Assembly (NCBI RefSeq): GCF_900107975.1
Contig: NZ_FNVF01000003.1
Coordinates: forward strand, 1 to 64,000
Length of the DNA: 64,000 bases
Reading direction: 5' to 3'
Origin: Paenibacillus sp. UNC499MF
GTDB lineage: Bacteria > Bacillota > Bacilli > Paenibacillales > NBRC-103111
Positions 43,771-52,729 of the stretch are shown piece after piece. How positions within the stretch are numbered: position 1 is the first letter of the stretch; every line of letters begins with the position of its first letter. Both the position numbers and the translations under genes were made by a program. The notes beneath the pieces are model-generated. The model was not told the origin of the DNA and searched no databases. It was given only the letters and a program-made list of their open reading frames with translations.

Positions 43771-43803
43771 TAAAAAAACCTGCCGCGCTAAACGGCAAGT
43801 TCT
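43771..43803 (-). terminator. Terminator after the Dabb gene
   Basis: On the minus strand GCCG and CGGC arms close a hairpin followed by TTTTTTT, about 27 bases after the Dabb stop. Confidence 0.65.
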
Positions 43804-43829
43804 TAAGTGAGCAGCTAATTGACTGAAAA

Positions 43830-44120
43830 TTAGCTTTCAAAGTCTACGCAAGGAGCAACGCCGTCTTTGGCTTCCCCCATATAAGCGAGCACATCCTGAT
43901 GGACCGGGTGCACATTGTAAGCTTTGAGGTCTTCCAGGGAGTTGAATTTGGTGATCAAAACCAGATCATAAGAACGCTCGGAATGGATCACATCCGCGCC
44001 TACTTCGATATGCAGCAGTTCGGAAATTTTGCCTTCCATGTTCTGCAGTTTGGCTCTTGCTTGCTCGACGGACTCCGGGCTGCGATCCTTAAGCTTGAAA
44101 AACACGACATGTGTAATCAT
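43830..44120 (-). CDS. Dabb-family stress-responsive alpha/beta-barrel protein
   Basis: This 96-residue protein has the Dabb pattern: MITHVVFFKLKDRSPESVEQARAKLQNM at the start, then HIEVGADVIHSERSYDLVLITKFNSLEDLKAYNVHPVHQDVLAYM, ending with a short strand. The conserved H-P-x-H near the C-terminus and V-x-x-x-L/F-K-L at the start identify it. Homologues form dimeric ferredoxin-like barrels, sometimes enzymatic, often induced by stress; the role here is unknown. The ATG at 44120 has AGAGGAG about seven bases upstream. A TATAAT-like -10 (44161-44166, minus strand) gives it a possible own promoter just after the FHA gene. Confidence 0.85.
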   Translation of the reverse strand: MITHVVFFKLKDRSPESVEQARAKLQNMEGKISELLHIEVGADVIHSERSYDLVLITKFNSLEDLKAYNVHPVHQDVLAYMGEAKDGVAPCVDFES

Positions 44121-44193
44121 TGGGCATTCTCCTCTTTCCCGATTCTTCAACAACTTGTCCATTATATCATTAACGTAACGGGACCGGAACTGA

Positions 44194-46134
44194 TCAGCAC
44201 GATCGGAAGCTAAATTCGGTATAAATCATGCGCACCACGTCTCCGTCTTTTAAAGCGACCATCTGATAAGGTACCAGCATCCCGTCGTTTAGAAACGTAC
44301 CGTTTCGCGAACCGAGGTCCTTAACCGCATAACCTTCCGGCGTCCGCAAAAACTGCGCATGAATTCTGGAAATTCCCAGCACATCTTCGATATAGTCGGC
44401 ATCCCCCTCCGCGCGCCCGATTATAAAAGAATCCGTATCCAGGAGAATCGTTTCTTTCCGCCCTTCCCGCATAACCTCGAGTACGGGATGACGGAATTTC
44501 GGGGAGGGCGGTGCCGACTCGACCCCGAGGAAAACCGTTTCATCTGCGGACGTTACCGCAGATAGAGGGGGAGCCAAAAGCGTCGTACGTTCGCCCAAGC
44601 GGGCGTAGTACTGCTCTAGCGATACCGGCTCCTGTTCCGCCGCTGGCGGATATAGGCTGCTGCCGGAGGGTGCCGCTTCTTTCGTATGGCTGATACGGCG
44701 GCCGGGAAGGCCGACAGCCAAGAGTATGTAAGCGGCATCCAGCGCCAGCAGCGTCGCTCCGCTGCTGATATAGAGCAGCGGGGTTCCGGGAGCGCTGAAA
44801 TAAGCGTTCCAGATCATCCCGATGATCAGGAATGCGCCTCCCAGCGCGAGGATTTTGCCGCGGGACCCGCGAAGGGGTCCCGCGGGGGCCGCCGCACCGG
44901 CGGGCGGCGGCACGTTTGGTGCAGCCGCGGTTGTGGCAGCTGCAGTTGGCGGCGGAGCGGTTCGCGTAACTGCCCTATGTGAAGCAACGGTATGCGATGG
45001 AATCGCTTCGCTTCCGGAGGGAGCTACTGCGGCTCCGCTTGCGGAAAAACAGGTTAGAGCAGCCCCGGCCGCTGCGGTTGAACCTTTTGCAAAGGAAGCC
45101 GAAACCGCACCACCGGAACCCCCAGCGGAAACAACATTTTCCGGTGAGACCGGCTGCGTTAAGCCCGCACAACCCGACGCAGTCATCACACGATGATCTT
45201 CGCCGCCCGCAGTGAGTTGTTGACGACTTTGGATAAACTTCTTTGCAGCACCGCGCGGCGGCTTACGTTCAATACGACTCTCATGCGCAATCCTATGAGC
45301 CGATCCGGACCGGTCATGCGGCATGTGCTCGCTGTCTCGTGGCAAATGACCACCGCCGGCCTTGTTATTTTGACGGTGAAACTGCAGCGGTTCCGTCTCA
45401 GGAATATTCCTTTCTGCGTTTGTAGAAACAGAAAGCTTCCTATCCTCCCGTTCATCGAAATCCGCCGGGTTCTGTATACCTGATTCAGGGAATGCCGAAC
45501 TTCGAATTAGCCGTTCCAACTGCTCTCCTCCCTTCCAGCCGTCCGTTCTAAAACTTTCCTTATTCTCGCTTATTTCCAGGTATACTCTCCTCTTAAAGTC
45601 TCGAACAGAGAAATCTTCACGCTCGCAGAACTCCGCAAGTCTCGCAAGGCGTCCTCGTTCTTTCCCCATGAGTCGGCTGCTTAAGTCACGCACAAGGGCT
45701 CCCCAACTCCCGGAAGTGAACGCGGCCGGAATTTCCTTTAATGGAAAGCACAGCAGCGAGACGTCTGCCCAGCTCCTATCCATATAAATATAATTCTTAT
45801 CCACCAAAAATTGAGCTTCGTTCAACATGAAATTGCCGCTATCGCTCACACAAGCCGCCGCTTCGTGCAGCAGTTGAAGACATCCGGCGAGATCGGGACT
45901 ATGCTCCTTAAGAATAGATGCCAGTGAACGCCGGGAACCCAGTTCATAGAGCAGCTTGAGCTGTCCGCCGATCTCTTCTGTTTTTAGAGGCAGCACTCCG
46001 GGAATCGGATATTCTTGAATCATCTTCAACTGCAAAGGCGTCAGAAGCTCAAATGTCAGCCCTTCTTCCAAGCCCACTTCCAACCATCTGCCTTGTGATA
46101 AACGCATGCTTGCCTGCAACCCGAACCGTTCCAT
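44194..46134 (-). CDS. FHA-domain membrane protein of the tad cluster (DUF6382-like N-terminus)
   Basis: The 646-residue protein has an N-terminal folded domain of about 200 residues (LEVGLEEGLTFELLTPLQLKMIQEYPIPGVLPLKTEEIGGQLKLLYEL) of the DUF6382 kind, conserved in Firmicutes Tad clusters. A long Ala/Pro/Gly-rich linker follows, then two hydrophobic helices (about 430-475: ILALGGAFLIIGMIWNAYF, LLYISSGATLLALDAAYILLAV). The C-terminal FHA domain (about 555-640) contains FIIGRAEGDADY, GISRIHAQFL and LGSRNGTFLNDGMLV, the GR-x-x-x-x-D, SxxH and NGTxxN motifs. FHA domains bind phosphothreonine, so the protein may link a Ser/Thr kinase to pilus assembly. It ends the tad operon. Confidence 0.75.
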   Translation of the reverse strand: MERFGLQASMRLSQGRWLEVGLEEGLTFELLTPLQLKMIQEYPIPGVLPLKTEEIGGQLKLLYELGSRRSLASILKEHSPDLAGCLQLLHEAAACVSDSGNFMLNEAQFLVDKNYIYMDRSWADVSLLCFPLKEIPAAFTSGSWGALVRDLSSRLMGKERGRLARLAEFCEREDFSVRDFKRRVYLEISENKESFRTDGWKGGEQLERLIRSSAFPESGIQNPADFDEREDRKLSVSTNAERNIPETEPLQFHRQNNKAGGGHLPRDSEHMPHDRSGSAHRIAHESRIERKPPRGAAKKFIQSRQQLTAGGEDHRVMTASGCAGLTQPVSPENVVSAGGSGGAVSASFAKGSTAAAGAALTCFSASGAAVAPSGSEAIPSHTVASHRAVTRTAPPPTAAATTAAAPNVPPPAGAAAPAGPLRGSRGKILALGGAFLIIGMIWNAYFSAPGTPLLYISSGATLLALDAAYILLAVGLPGRRISHTKEAAPSGSSLYPPAAEQEPVSLEQYYARLGERTTLLAPPLSAVTSADETVFLGVESAPPSPKFRHPVLEVMREGRKETILLDTDSFIIGRAEGDADYIEDVLGISRIHAQFLRTPEGYAVKDLGSRNGTFLNDGMLVPYQMVALKDGDVVRMIYTEFSFRSC

Positions 46135-46164
46135 AGCTCCATCCTTTCACTTTCCTGAAGGGAA

Positions 46165-46683
46165 TCAGTTAAAAGCAAGGCTTCCGTACCAATAAGCAGC
46201 CAGAACCCCCGGCAGTACCGCATACATAAACGGAAACCGCAGCTGATCCTTTTGTTTCAGACTTTTCCAGAATGAAAAATCTTTAAGACATACAAACATG
46301 GCTACTCTGCCCAACAAGCGGCCTAATCGTTTGACTCCTTCTTTTCTGACAAGAAGCAAAACGAATCCGATTGCTCCCGCAAACAATAAAGAATAAACCG
46401 CGCACGTAAAAACGGATATCCCGCCCGTTAAAGCTCCAATGGCCCCGAACAGCTTCACGTCTCCCGCTCCGAGAGCTCCCGCCGCATACAAAATAAAGAG
46501 CACGATAAAACCAGTCATGCAGCCCGCCAGAGAGAAAAAGAGTCCGCTCCAGCCACTCGCAAGAAAATGATACACAATTCCGCCGAAGGCACCTGCGGCA
46601 GTCAAGACGTTCGGAATGACCGCTTTTCGTACATCGGTTACAAATGCGGTCAGAATAAGAAGAGAAAGCAGCAGCTCTTCCAT
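46165..46683 (-). CDS. tadV: Prepilin peptidase, A24 family (TadV/CpaA type)
   Basis: The 172-residue multi-helix membrane protein has the short A24A/TadV organisation, lacking the N-terminal methylase domain. TDVRKAVIPNVLTAAGAFGG carries the first catalytic Asp (D-x-R-x-x-x-I-P-N) and LGAGDVKLFGAIGALTGG the second (GxGDVKL). It cleaves the leader of the Flp pilin and pseudopilins encoded in the same operon. AAAGGAG lies about ten bases before the ATG. It follows the second TadE-like gene closely on the minus strand. Confidence 0.9.
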   Translation of the reverse strand: MEELLLSLLILTAFVTDVRKAVIPNVLTAAGAFGGIVYHFLASGWSGLFFSLAGCMTGFIVLFILYAAGALGAGDVKLFGAIGALTGGISVFTCAVYSLLFAGAIGFVLLLVRKEGVKRLGRLLGRVAMFVCLKDFSFWKSLKQKDQLRFPFMYAVLPGVLAAYWYGSLAFN

Positions 46684-46698
46684 AATGGTGTGTCTCCT

Positions 46699-47337
46699 TT
46701 ATGCGCCCAGCCAGACCCGCTCGAGCGCTTTCTTTTTCAAAACAAGCGTACGACTGAAAAAAGGAACGGCAAGAGGATAATCATAGGTGACTTCGAACCC
46801 GAGATAAGCCCTCTCCCGGTTGGTTAAGCTGGGCAGTGTTACCCCGCTGACGCGGAATCGTTCCTTCTTCAAAATCCGTTTGTCCGCAAAACTGTATACG
46901 ATCGGTTTCATGGCATCTCGCAGAGCCGCGCTTGCCGCATCCTTAGCCTCATCCACACCGTATTCGCCCGTTTGGCGGACCCATGCCAGAAGTCCGACTA
47001 CCGGATCTGGAATATAAGCTTCAACCGAATCGATAAATTCTCCCGCTTGTGCGGCTTTTTCCCTTAAGTTTTGAAGAGCATCCATTACCTGCTGCCCTCC
47101 TGACGCCAGTGCTGTCTGATCGAAAGCTTCTTTTCCCTGTTGATACAGCACCTCTGCCGGATAAAGTCCTGCGGCCAGAACCTTCGTAGATTCACTTACC
47201 GCAGACCGTAGTGCCATATCCGCTACCGCTATTTGGATGCATACGATAAGAGCTACGATAAATCCGACGAACATCGGCAAAATGAGTGCCGCTTCCAGCA
47301 CCATTCCCCCTTGCTCACTTTTTCTAAAAATGTGCAT
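46699..47337 (-). CDS. tadE: TadE-like pseudopilin
   Basis: The 212-residue protein starts MHIFRKSEQGGMVLEAALILPMFVGFIVALIVCIQIAVADM. This is a TadE/type IV pseudopilin N-terminus: the G followed by GMVLE places a Glu at position +5 of the mature form, the prepilin peptidase motif, and then one membrane helix. The rest is an extracellular domain (VVGLLAWVRQTGEYGVDEAKDAASAALRDAM and a beta end with FEVTYDYPLAVPFF). TadE minor pilins are needed for Flp pilus assembly. The ATG at 47337 has GGGGCGG upstream. It lies 31 bases after the stop of the 754-residue gene. Confidence 0.8.
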   Translation of the reverse strand: MHIFRKSEQGGMVLEAALILPMFVGFIVALIVCIQIAVADMALRSAVSESTKVLAAGLYPAEVLYQQGKEAFDQTALASGGQQVMDALQNLREKAAQAGEFIDSVEAYIPDPVVGLLAWVRQTGEYGVDEAKDAASAALRDAMKPIVYSFADKRILKKERFRVSGVTLPSLTNRERAYLGFEVTYDYPLAVPFFSRTLVLKKKALERVWLGA

Positions 47338-47368
47338 AAAACCGCCCCATCCCATTGGTTCGCGTTTC

Positions 47369-49633
47369 CTAGTAAGCCAATTCCGCACGGCTGACAAACC
47401 GGCACCGGTTTTCTCTAACTTCGCAGGAAGAAATGCCCGTCCCGTTCATCAGCTTCATGAATCCCGGTAAAAACCATAAAGATACGGAAGATTCGGCGTA
47501 CCCTTGTATGTAAGTTACTGCTTTGTCCAGCGTACGTTCCGTATTCAGTTCGATCAAGGATTGAAATCGTGCCAGAAGGTTCGTGTCTCCGCCGTGCAGG
47601 AGAAGAAAAATCCGCAAATAGTCTTTATAAGTGAAAGTAAACAAAGGATTCGTCAGTTTGCTGGATACCGGAACTGCTTTTCCTTCGGTTAAGCTCTCCA
47701 TATCCGCCAACGCCTCGACGGCAGCCTCGGCTGCACTGACCAGCAGTACCAGCAGCGGGGATCCCGCCTGGAGCAATTCATTTTTAGGGTCCATCAATTC
47801 TTCGACCATATGGACCGCAAAACGAAACGCAAACATTTCACCGTAAGCCGAGGACATGTTCTTGGCACAGGAATTGAACCCGTACAGCAAATACTCGACT
47901 TCTTGACCGGGAAGCTTATGGCCGGACGGCTCGGACAGCGCGTGAAGCGGCTTTATCTGTCCTGCCCCGTCCATTTCCCGCCCATACGTTCTGTAGTTAA
48001 ACTGAGATAAGGCGTACTCATTTACGAACAGCTCATTGCGGATAGCTTCACCCGTTTGGCCAAGCCGCTCCAGCAAACTCATGGCATGCTGAATTTCCGT
48101 ATCGGGCTTACCTTCCAGATCGTACACCGGTCTGCCGCCGGCATTTGAAACGCTCTCGTTTAACGTCATGTATTTGCGGTATAATCCCTCTTTCCCACTC
48201 CCCTCCAAAATCTCGTAAAATGACGTAACCGATCCTCCCCCCTGATCCGTGCCGCATTCTCCCATGGCCTGTCTGGCCCGATCTAAAACCGCTTGTATTT
48301 TCGAACGCTGCTTTTCTTTTTCTTTGCGGATATTCTCGTTCCGCTTGTTTCGCTCCGTTTCAATGTCAAGCTGTTTGCGGTAGGTTTCGTCCATTTGGGC
48401 CTGGTAAGCGTCGTTTGCGGCTTGGAGCTTTTGAGCGTTGGCATTCGTGAACAAATTGATGCTTCCGATACCGCTGCGAAAACCGCTGAATAGAGCGGCG
48501 CTTGACGCAACTCCCGTCATATAGAGACGTAAATCTTCCTCGCTAACAACTTTCAAACTTTTGAATGCTTCGAATGCTTTAAGTTCATTTCCCTCAGCCG
48601 AGGATAGGCGTTTCAGCTCTGTATTCAGTTCGTCGTTTGCTTTCTTCGCTTCGCCGAGCAGCTCCTGAACGGATCTTTGCAGACTCTGCACTTTCTCGTC
48701 GTCACGGACGATTTCAAGCTTGGTTGCGCCCAGAAGTGCGGTGTATGTCAAAATATTTTCAAGCAAGGTCTTCAGATCCGAAAGCTTGTTTTGCAGGATA
48801 GACATCTGATCTTGAAGCGAACGAATGCTGTCCATCAAGCCTTGAATGGCGGCGGCCGCTCCCGGTCCTGAAGCTGCTGCGGCTGCAATAGAGCCGTTCA
48901 TACTGGAAATAGAGTCCGAGAGTGAGCCGATTTGCTCTTCCAATGTTTTGATCTGCGACCTTACCTCGTCCGCGGTATTTAAACCGATCAGCTCCGAGAG
49001 TCGGTTCAGTTCGGTTATTCTTGCCCGGTAGGTAAGGTGCCGGCCGCCCAGCTCTTCCTTCATTTTGACCGTTTCCGCCCAAGCCTTATCGAGCAATTCT
49101 TCCCGCTTTGCAAGCAGTTTTTCGATTTTTTCGGCTTCTTTGGCGTACGCCGCACCGTTTGCCATCGTTTTGACGGCACCGGGCTTTTGAAGCTTATCCG
49201 TTATTTCCAGGGTGAATTCAATCGGCGCCGCGTATTTCATATGTTCAAGAATTTGTTCTTTAAATACACTGTGATTGGCAAGCGTGTATAGAGAGGCCAG
49301 TGATCTTGCCCCCTCCTCCGGTTTTGTATCCAGCATTTTATAGAAAACACCGTTCGAACTGCCCGAAAGATTTTCTTTGTAGATCGAACCGAACAAGGAT
49401 GCCGAGCTTTCCGGCTCCTCGGTGAGTCCGAAAAGTCCGTATTTTTGAAGCTCGGTATCGAAGGCGGACAAAACAGATCGTACCGCAGCCCGTGCCGCCG
49501 TGTCCGCTTCTCTCTCTGCAGCCTTAACCCGCGCGAAATCGATCAAGACCGCTTGCAGAAAAAAGATAGGAACAAGGATAATAATCAAATAAATGGAAAC
49601 GGCACCCGTTTCCGAGTTATAGAAACTTCTCAA
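47369..49633 (-). CDS. DUF5702-like large secreted/pseudopilin protein of the tad operon
   Basis: The 754-residue protein starts at a TTG with AAAGGAG six bases upstream. The N-terminus SETGAVSIYLIIILVPIFFLQAVLIDFARVKAAEREADTAARAAVRSVLSAFD has the G then hydrophobic helix of a TadG-like pseudopilin, but a Tyr replaces the usual Glu at +5. Long coiled-coil regions follow (about 200-420, KAKKANDELNTELKRLSSAEGNEL and similar). The C-terminal part holds FNYRTYG, EYLLYGFNSCAKNMSSAYGEMFAFRFAVHMVEELM and similar. This corresponds to DUF5702 proteins seen in Firmicutes Tad clusters. It is probably extracellular and anchored by its N-terminal helix; its function in the pilus is unknown. Confidence 0.75.
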   Translation of the reverse strand: MRSFYNSETGAVSIYLIIILVPIFFLQAVLIDFARVKAAEREADTAARAAVRSVLSAFDTELQKYGLFGLTEEPESSASLFGSIYKENLSGSSNGVFYKMLDTKPEEGARSLASLYTLANHSVFKEQILEHMKYAAPIEFTLEITDKLQKPGAVKTMANGAAYAKEAEKIEKLLAKREELLDKAWAETVKMKEELGGRHLTYRARITELNRLSELIGLNTADEVRSQIKTLEEQIGSLSDSISSMNGSIAAAAASGPGAAAAIQGLMDSIRSLQDQMSILQNKLSDLKTLLENILTYTALLGATKLEIVRDDEKVQSLQRSVQELLGEAKKANDELNTELKRLSSAEGNELKAFEAFKSLKVVSEEDLRLYMTGVASSAALFSGFRSGIGSINLFTNANAQKLQAANDAYQAQMDETYRKQLDIETERNKRNENIRKEKEKQRSKIQAVLDRARQAMGECGTDQGGGSVTSFYEILEGSGKEGLYRKYMTLNESVSNAGGRPVYDLEGKPDTEIQHAMSLLERLGQTGEAIRNELFVNEYALSQFNYRTYGREMDGAGQIKPLHALSEPSGHKLPGQEVEYLLYGFNSCAKNMSSAYGEMFAFRFAVHMVEELMDPKNELLQAGSPLLVLLVSAAEAAVEALADMESLTEGKAVPVSSKLTNPLFTFTYKDYLRIFLLLHGGDTNLLARFQSLIELNTERTLDKAVTYIQGYAESSVSLWFLPGFMKLMNGTGISSCEVRENRCRFVSRAELAY

Positions 49634-49670
49634 AACACACTCCTTTCCGGGCAGCCGAAGCTGCCCTCAT

Positions 49671-50666
49671 TTATTCGTGCAAAATGACAGAGATGCCGTT
49701 TTGAGCCAGTTCCCGCTGAATGGCTTGTGAGGGTGCTTTTCCCGATTTGGTTTTGAAAAAGTGCCACACGATGCCTTTAACCTGTGTTCCTTCCTTTTTC
49801 AGAAGAACGTCTTTGCGCATTTGTTCCCTCAGATTCTTTTCATTGAACGTGTAGAAAGCGAGATGCGCCGTTCCGCCGGCATCCAAAGCATCTATCGTTC
49901 TTTTATCGCCCTCCGGGGTAATCACTTCCGTTTTCCGCCCGCTGACCAGCTTCCGGATATAAGCGCTTGCCTGCGCTTCGCTTGTAATCCCGCTTGTGGA
50001 AGGAATGGCATCGGCTTCGGGCTCGGTCAGCACTTCCCTGGCCTTCGAAGCGGTAATTCGGTTCTTTACCGCCGGTATGTAGCTGCGTGTCAGATCCACG
50101 TTCCTGATCAGTTCAACGGGGTCGATTACGTGCGAAATGCCCTGCCCGCTAACGTGATCGCGTATGACATTCCCCGGCAAAAAGGAACGCGTGCGAAAAG
50201 GCTCCTCCAACTCGGCCGAAACTTTACGTTCCCATAGATGATTCACGTACGACATCGAGCCGTGAGCTCCGGCGGGAAGGAGGGCGGCCGCTCGCGACAG
50301 TTTCCCCGCAGGACCGCTGCCTCCCGCTGAGCCTGGAACTTGGACAGTCGACGATTTTCCGCTATAGCCGAAAATACCGAGAATGCCGTCCTGCGTTAAA
50401 CGCCAGTAAAGTCCGTCACCGGCTCCCGGTGTGTAAGCTCCCGTTACGGGATCTTTACGGCTGTTATTCCACGAAAACGCAGCTCGTTCGGAAGCGATAC
50501 CGGCTTGCTGCTGAAGGGCGACGCGATTGTACACAAACATGCCGAATAGGATAAGAGTTAATGTAATGAAGATCATCACCGGAAACAGCAGGGTCCCTTC
50601 CAGGGTGAAATTGCCCGCTTGGGAACGGAACAGACGTACCAGTCCATTATCTGTCTTCAATTTCAC
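49671..50666 (-). CDS. TadE-like pseudopilin with large extracellular domain
   Basis: The 331-residue protein begins at a GTG (VKLKTDNGLVRLFRSQAG) seven bases after GGGAG; an ATG two codons earlier overlaps that site. The motif SQAGNFTLEGTLLFPVMIFITLTLILFGMFVYNRVALQQQAG is a prepilin peptidase site (cleavage after Gly, Glu at +5) and helix. A C-terminal domain follows with VTNA/ITASKAREVLTEPEADAIPSTSG, then IRKLVSGRKTEVITPEGDKRTID and a final KGIVWHFFKTKSGK. It is a second TadE-family pseudopilin with an unusual large domain. It sits between the Flp pilin and the DUF5702-like gene. Confidence 0.75.
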   Translation of the reverse strand: MKLKTDNGLVRLFRSQAGNFTLEGTLLFPVMIFITLTLILFGMFVYNRVALQQQAGIASERAAFSWNNSRKDPVTGAYTPGAGDGLYWRLTQDGILGIFGYSGKSSTVQVPGSAGGSGPAGKLSRAAALLPAGAHGSMSYVNHLWERKVSAELEEPFRTRSFLPGNVIRDHVSGQGISHVIDPVELIRNVDLTRSYIPAVKNRITASKAREVLTEPEADAIPSTSGITSEAQASAYIRKLVSGRKTEVITPEGDKRTIDALDAGGTAHLAFYTFNEKNLREQMRKDVLLKKEGTQVKGIVWHFFKTKSGKAPSQAIQRELAQNGISVILHE

Positions 50667-50676
50667 AAGCATCTCC

Positions 50677-50886
50677 CTACGGCGTTTTAATGGCATCATC
50701 GCTTTTGGAATTGTTAAATTCCGTGTCCGCTTTACCAATCAGTTCGTTGAACCATTTAATAATCCACTTTCTGAAAATAACGGCTACCGCTATAAGCACG
50801 GCTACGATAAGTAAAATTTCAAGCGTGCCCAGCCCTTCTTCATCGTTCCAGAAACGGACCGCGGCTGTTTGTAATCGGTTCTTCAT
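50677..50886 (-). CDS. flp: Flp-type IVb pilin
   Basis: The 69-residue protein (MKNRLQTAAVRFWNDEEGLGTLEILLIVAVLIAVAVIF...) is a short Flp prepilin: a 17-18-residue leader, cleavage after Gly (EEG then LGTLE) with Glu at position 5, and one hydrophobic helix. A polar C-terminal tail (KADTEFNNSKSDDAIKTP) follows. It lacks a C-terminal globular domain, as Flp pilins do. Processed by the peptidase at 46165 and polymerised by the TadA/B/C system of the same operon, it would form the pilus fibre. GGGAGG lies eight to ten bases before the ATG. Confidence 0.9.
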   Translation of the reverse strand: MKNRLQTAAVRFWNDEEGLGTLEILLIVAVLIAVAVIFRKWIIKWFNELIGKADTEFNNSKSDDAIKTP

Positions 50887-50925
50887 TGTAGATAACCTCC
50901 CTAAAATGTGGATCGTTTTTGTCCG

Positions 50926-51795
50926 TCAGCCATTTATGGACAGGACGGCGGGCGAAGCAACGATAATCATGACAACGAGAAAAATCGCCACCATCGGAAA
51001 CACCAGCTTCGAGGAAGCCTCCTCGCCAAGCTTCCGGGACTCGGCCTTACGGCGGTCCCATAATTCCTTCGCGAGCGAGCGCAGGGCGACCAGAAAATCT
51101 TCTCCACCTCTCCGGTAGTTCAGCAGAATTGTCGTTGTGAACAGTGCCGTTTCCTGCATGGCGCACCGCTTGCTCAAATCCTCAAGCACTTTAGGGAGCG
51201 ACACGTTCATCTCCAGTTCCCGTACTGCCTGCCCGAACTCGGCGTGAAGCGGAGACGCCGCCGCACGTGATGAATCCACACTCCGGATAAGCGCCCTCTG
51301 GAGAGTTTCTCCCGCATTGATAAGCAGGATCATCTTGCTCAAGACTTCCGGAAGCTCCAGAACTATCCGGCGTTTTCGCAGCATGATTTTCTGATCCAGC
51401 TGTCTGAGCACCAGTAAAGGAGTCAAGCCGGCAGCCAGCAAACCCAGAAGCAAAACAGCCGGATCCCCGCCTCCCGCAATACCCAGCAGGGCGCTGAACA
51501 GGAGAACGAGCAGTGCCGTAACAATCATGTCTCCCATCACAAGCTTCGCCATAAACAGCGTGTCCTTATGACCGTAAAGCGAACGGATTCGCTGCATAAT
51601 CCGGACACCGGCATCCGGGAAACGCTCCATGGTTTTGAACCGTTCGACCGCATAAAGACCCGCGGGAGCCAGTTTTCTCATATGCAGCGCACACGGATAG
51701 TCCGTCCTCATACCTTTAAAGCGCCTCGAACCTAGGACGTATAACAGCAGCAGCGCCGAAAAAGAACTCACACTTAAACCCAGCAGTACAAACAT
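50926..51795 (-). CDS. tadC: TadC inner-membrane protein (type II secretion F family)
   Basis: A 289-residue membrane protein with T2SSF-type domain: hydrophobic helices near the N-terminus (residues 3-20), about 97-128, and near the end (VFPMVAIFLVVMIIVAS). The F-domain core runs between them (VLSKMILLINAGETLQRALIRSVDSSRAAASPLHAEFGQAVRELEMNVSLPKVLEDLSKRC, then FTTTILLNYRRGGEDFLVALRSLAKELWDRRKAE). TadC and TadB pair to form the platform of the Flp pilus machine. AAAGGTG lies seven bases before the ATG, overlapping the end of tadB. It is encoded just upstream of the pilin. Confidence 0.85.
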   Translation of the reverse strand: MFVLLGLSVSSFSALLLLYVLGSRRFKGMRTDYPCALHMRKLAPAGLYAVERFKTMERFPDAGVRIMQRIRSLYGHKDTLFMAKLVMGDMIVTALLVLLFSALLGIAGGGDPAVLLLGLLAAGLTPLLVLRQLDQKIMLRKRRIVLELPEVLSKMILLINAGETLQRALIRSVDSSRAAASPLHAEFGQAVRELEMNVSLPKVLEDLSKRCAMQETALFTTTILLNYRRGGEDFLVALRSLAKELWDRRKAESRKLGEEASSKLVFPMVAIFLVVMIIVASPAVLSING

Positions 51796-51799
51796 GTTG

Positions 51800-52729
51800 T
51801 CACACCTTTATATCCATAATCTTGCCCGTCAGCCACATGCAGCCTCCCAGAGCAAGCAGCCCTCCCGTCATGATGAGGGGGCCCGCGCCGCTGTACAGGG
51901 GCGCCATATAATCGGGGGAGCTGAATCCGAGCACCGCGACCATACAAACGGGGGCGGCAAGAAGTACGCGTGACTCCAGCTTTTTCTGGGCCACCATAAC
52001 CGAAATATCCTGTTCAATGTCCAGCTTATCTCCGATAATGCCGGCAGTTCGGCGAATGACCTCAACCAGGTTGCCCCCCGTCCGTTTGCAGGTCGTGAAC
52101 ACGTCGGAAAAATTCGTAACATCCTCGCACTGTGCCCGCACCGCAAAATCCGCCACGGCATGTTCAATCGGCTCCCCGTTATCTAAACGCCTTACGATGA
52201 CTTCGAATTCCCGGACAATAAGGCAGTTCGGATCAGGATAAAGCATATGAAGATCTTTCCACGCTTCACGGAACGAATTTTCTACGGACCTTCCCGCTGT
52301 GAGCGACGTAGACAGGCAATAGAGAGCCTGCTTGAACTGAAGAATCAATTTTGCCTTCCTTACCGTTATCAGCCGTATTTTGCGGAAACGGGGAACCAGT
52401 AAACCAAGCGGCGTGCAGAGCATGGCAAGCAGAAGCTCCTTGTAAAAAATGAATGCGACACCTGCAAAGACGAGCCCGGATAAACCTGAAGTCAGCACCG
52501 TTTCACGAAGTGTCATCCGGTAGCTGCCGTAGTCCATAAGCCCAGCAGAAACGCGCAGCGTCTTGTTCCTTGCAGAATGGGAATCTTCTTGCCGCAACTG
52601 CTGTGCATTCCGCTCCTTCTCTCCGTTATCGCCTGATTCCGGCAGTTTCCGCCGCTTCCTCTTGTCCTGCACCATTAAAACAAGCCAAAGAACCAACCCG
52701 GCCAAACAAGCCGTAACCGGAAGCATCAT
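51800..52729 (-). CDS. tadB: TadB inner-membrane protein (type II secretion F family)
   Basis: The 309-residue protein has N-terminal membrane segments (MLPVTACLAGLVLWLVLMV and about 85-115), a basic linker and the F-domain core KLILQFKQALYCLSTSLTAGRSVENSFREAWKDLHMLYPDPNCLIVREFEVIVRRLDNGEPIEHAVADFAVRAQCEDVTNFSDVFTTCKRTGGNLVEVI. Further membrane helices are at the end. The TadB/TadC pair docks the TadA ATPase. The ATG overlaps the TadA stop by four bases, showing coupled translation. Its N-terminal region is unusually long and charged. Confidence 0.85.
   Translation of the reverse strand: MMLPVTACLAGLVLWLVLMVQDKRKRRKLPESGDNGEKERNAQQLRQEDSHSARNKTLRVSAGLMDYGSYRMTLRETVLTSGLSGLVFAGVAFIFYKELLLAMLCTPLGLLVPRFRKIRLITVRKAKLILQFKQALYCLSTSLTAGRSVENSFREAWKDLHMLYPDPNCLIVREFEVIVRRLDNGEPIEHAVADFAVRAQCEDVTNFSDVFTTCKRTGGNLVEVIRRTAGIIGDKLDIEQDISVMVAQKKLESRVLLAAPVCMVAVLGFSSPDYMAPLYSGAGPLIMTGGLLALGGCMWLTGKIMDIKV

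Larger units (their letters stand above)
43385..43829. other. Spacer with two terminators and a gene remnant
   Basis: Apart from the terminators at 43481-43517 and 43771-43803 and the manganese-catalase-like remnant at 43643-43765, nothing gene-like is visible in this stretch. Confidence 0.5.

Noticed and set aside
47504-47692. Small plus-strand frames in the tad region
   Set aside because: They are antisense shadows of the DUF5702-like gene, without ribosome sites or family matches.
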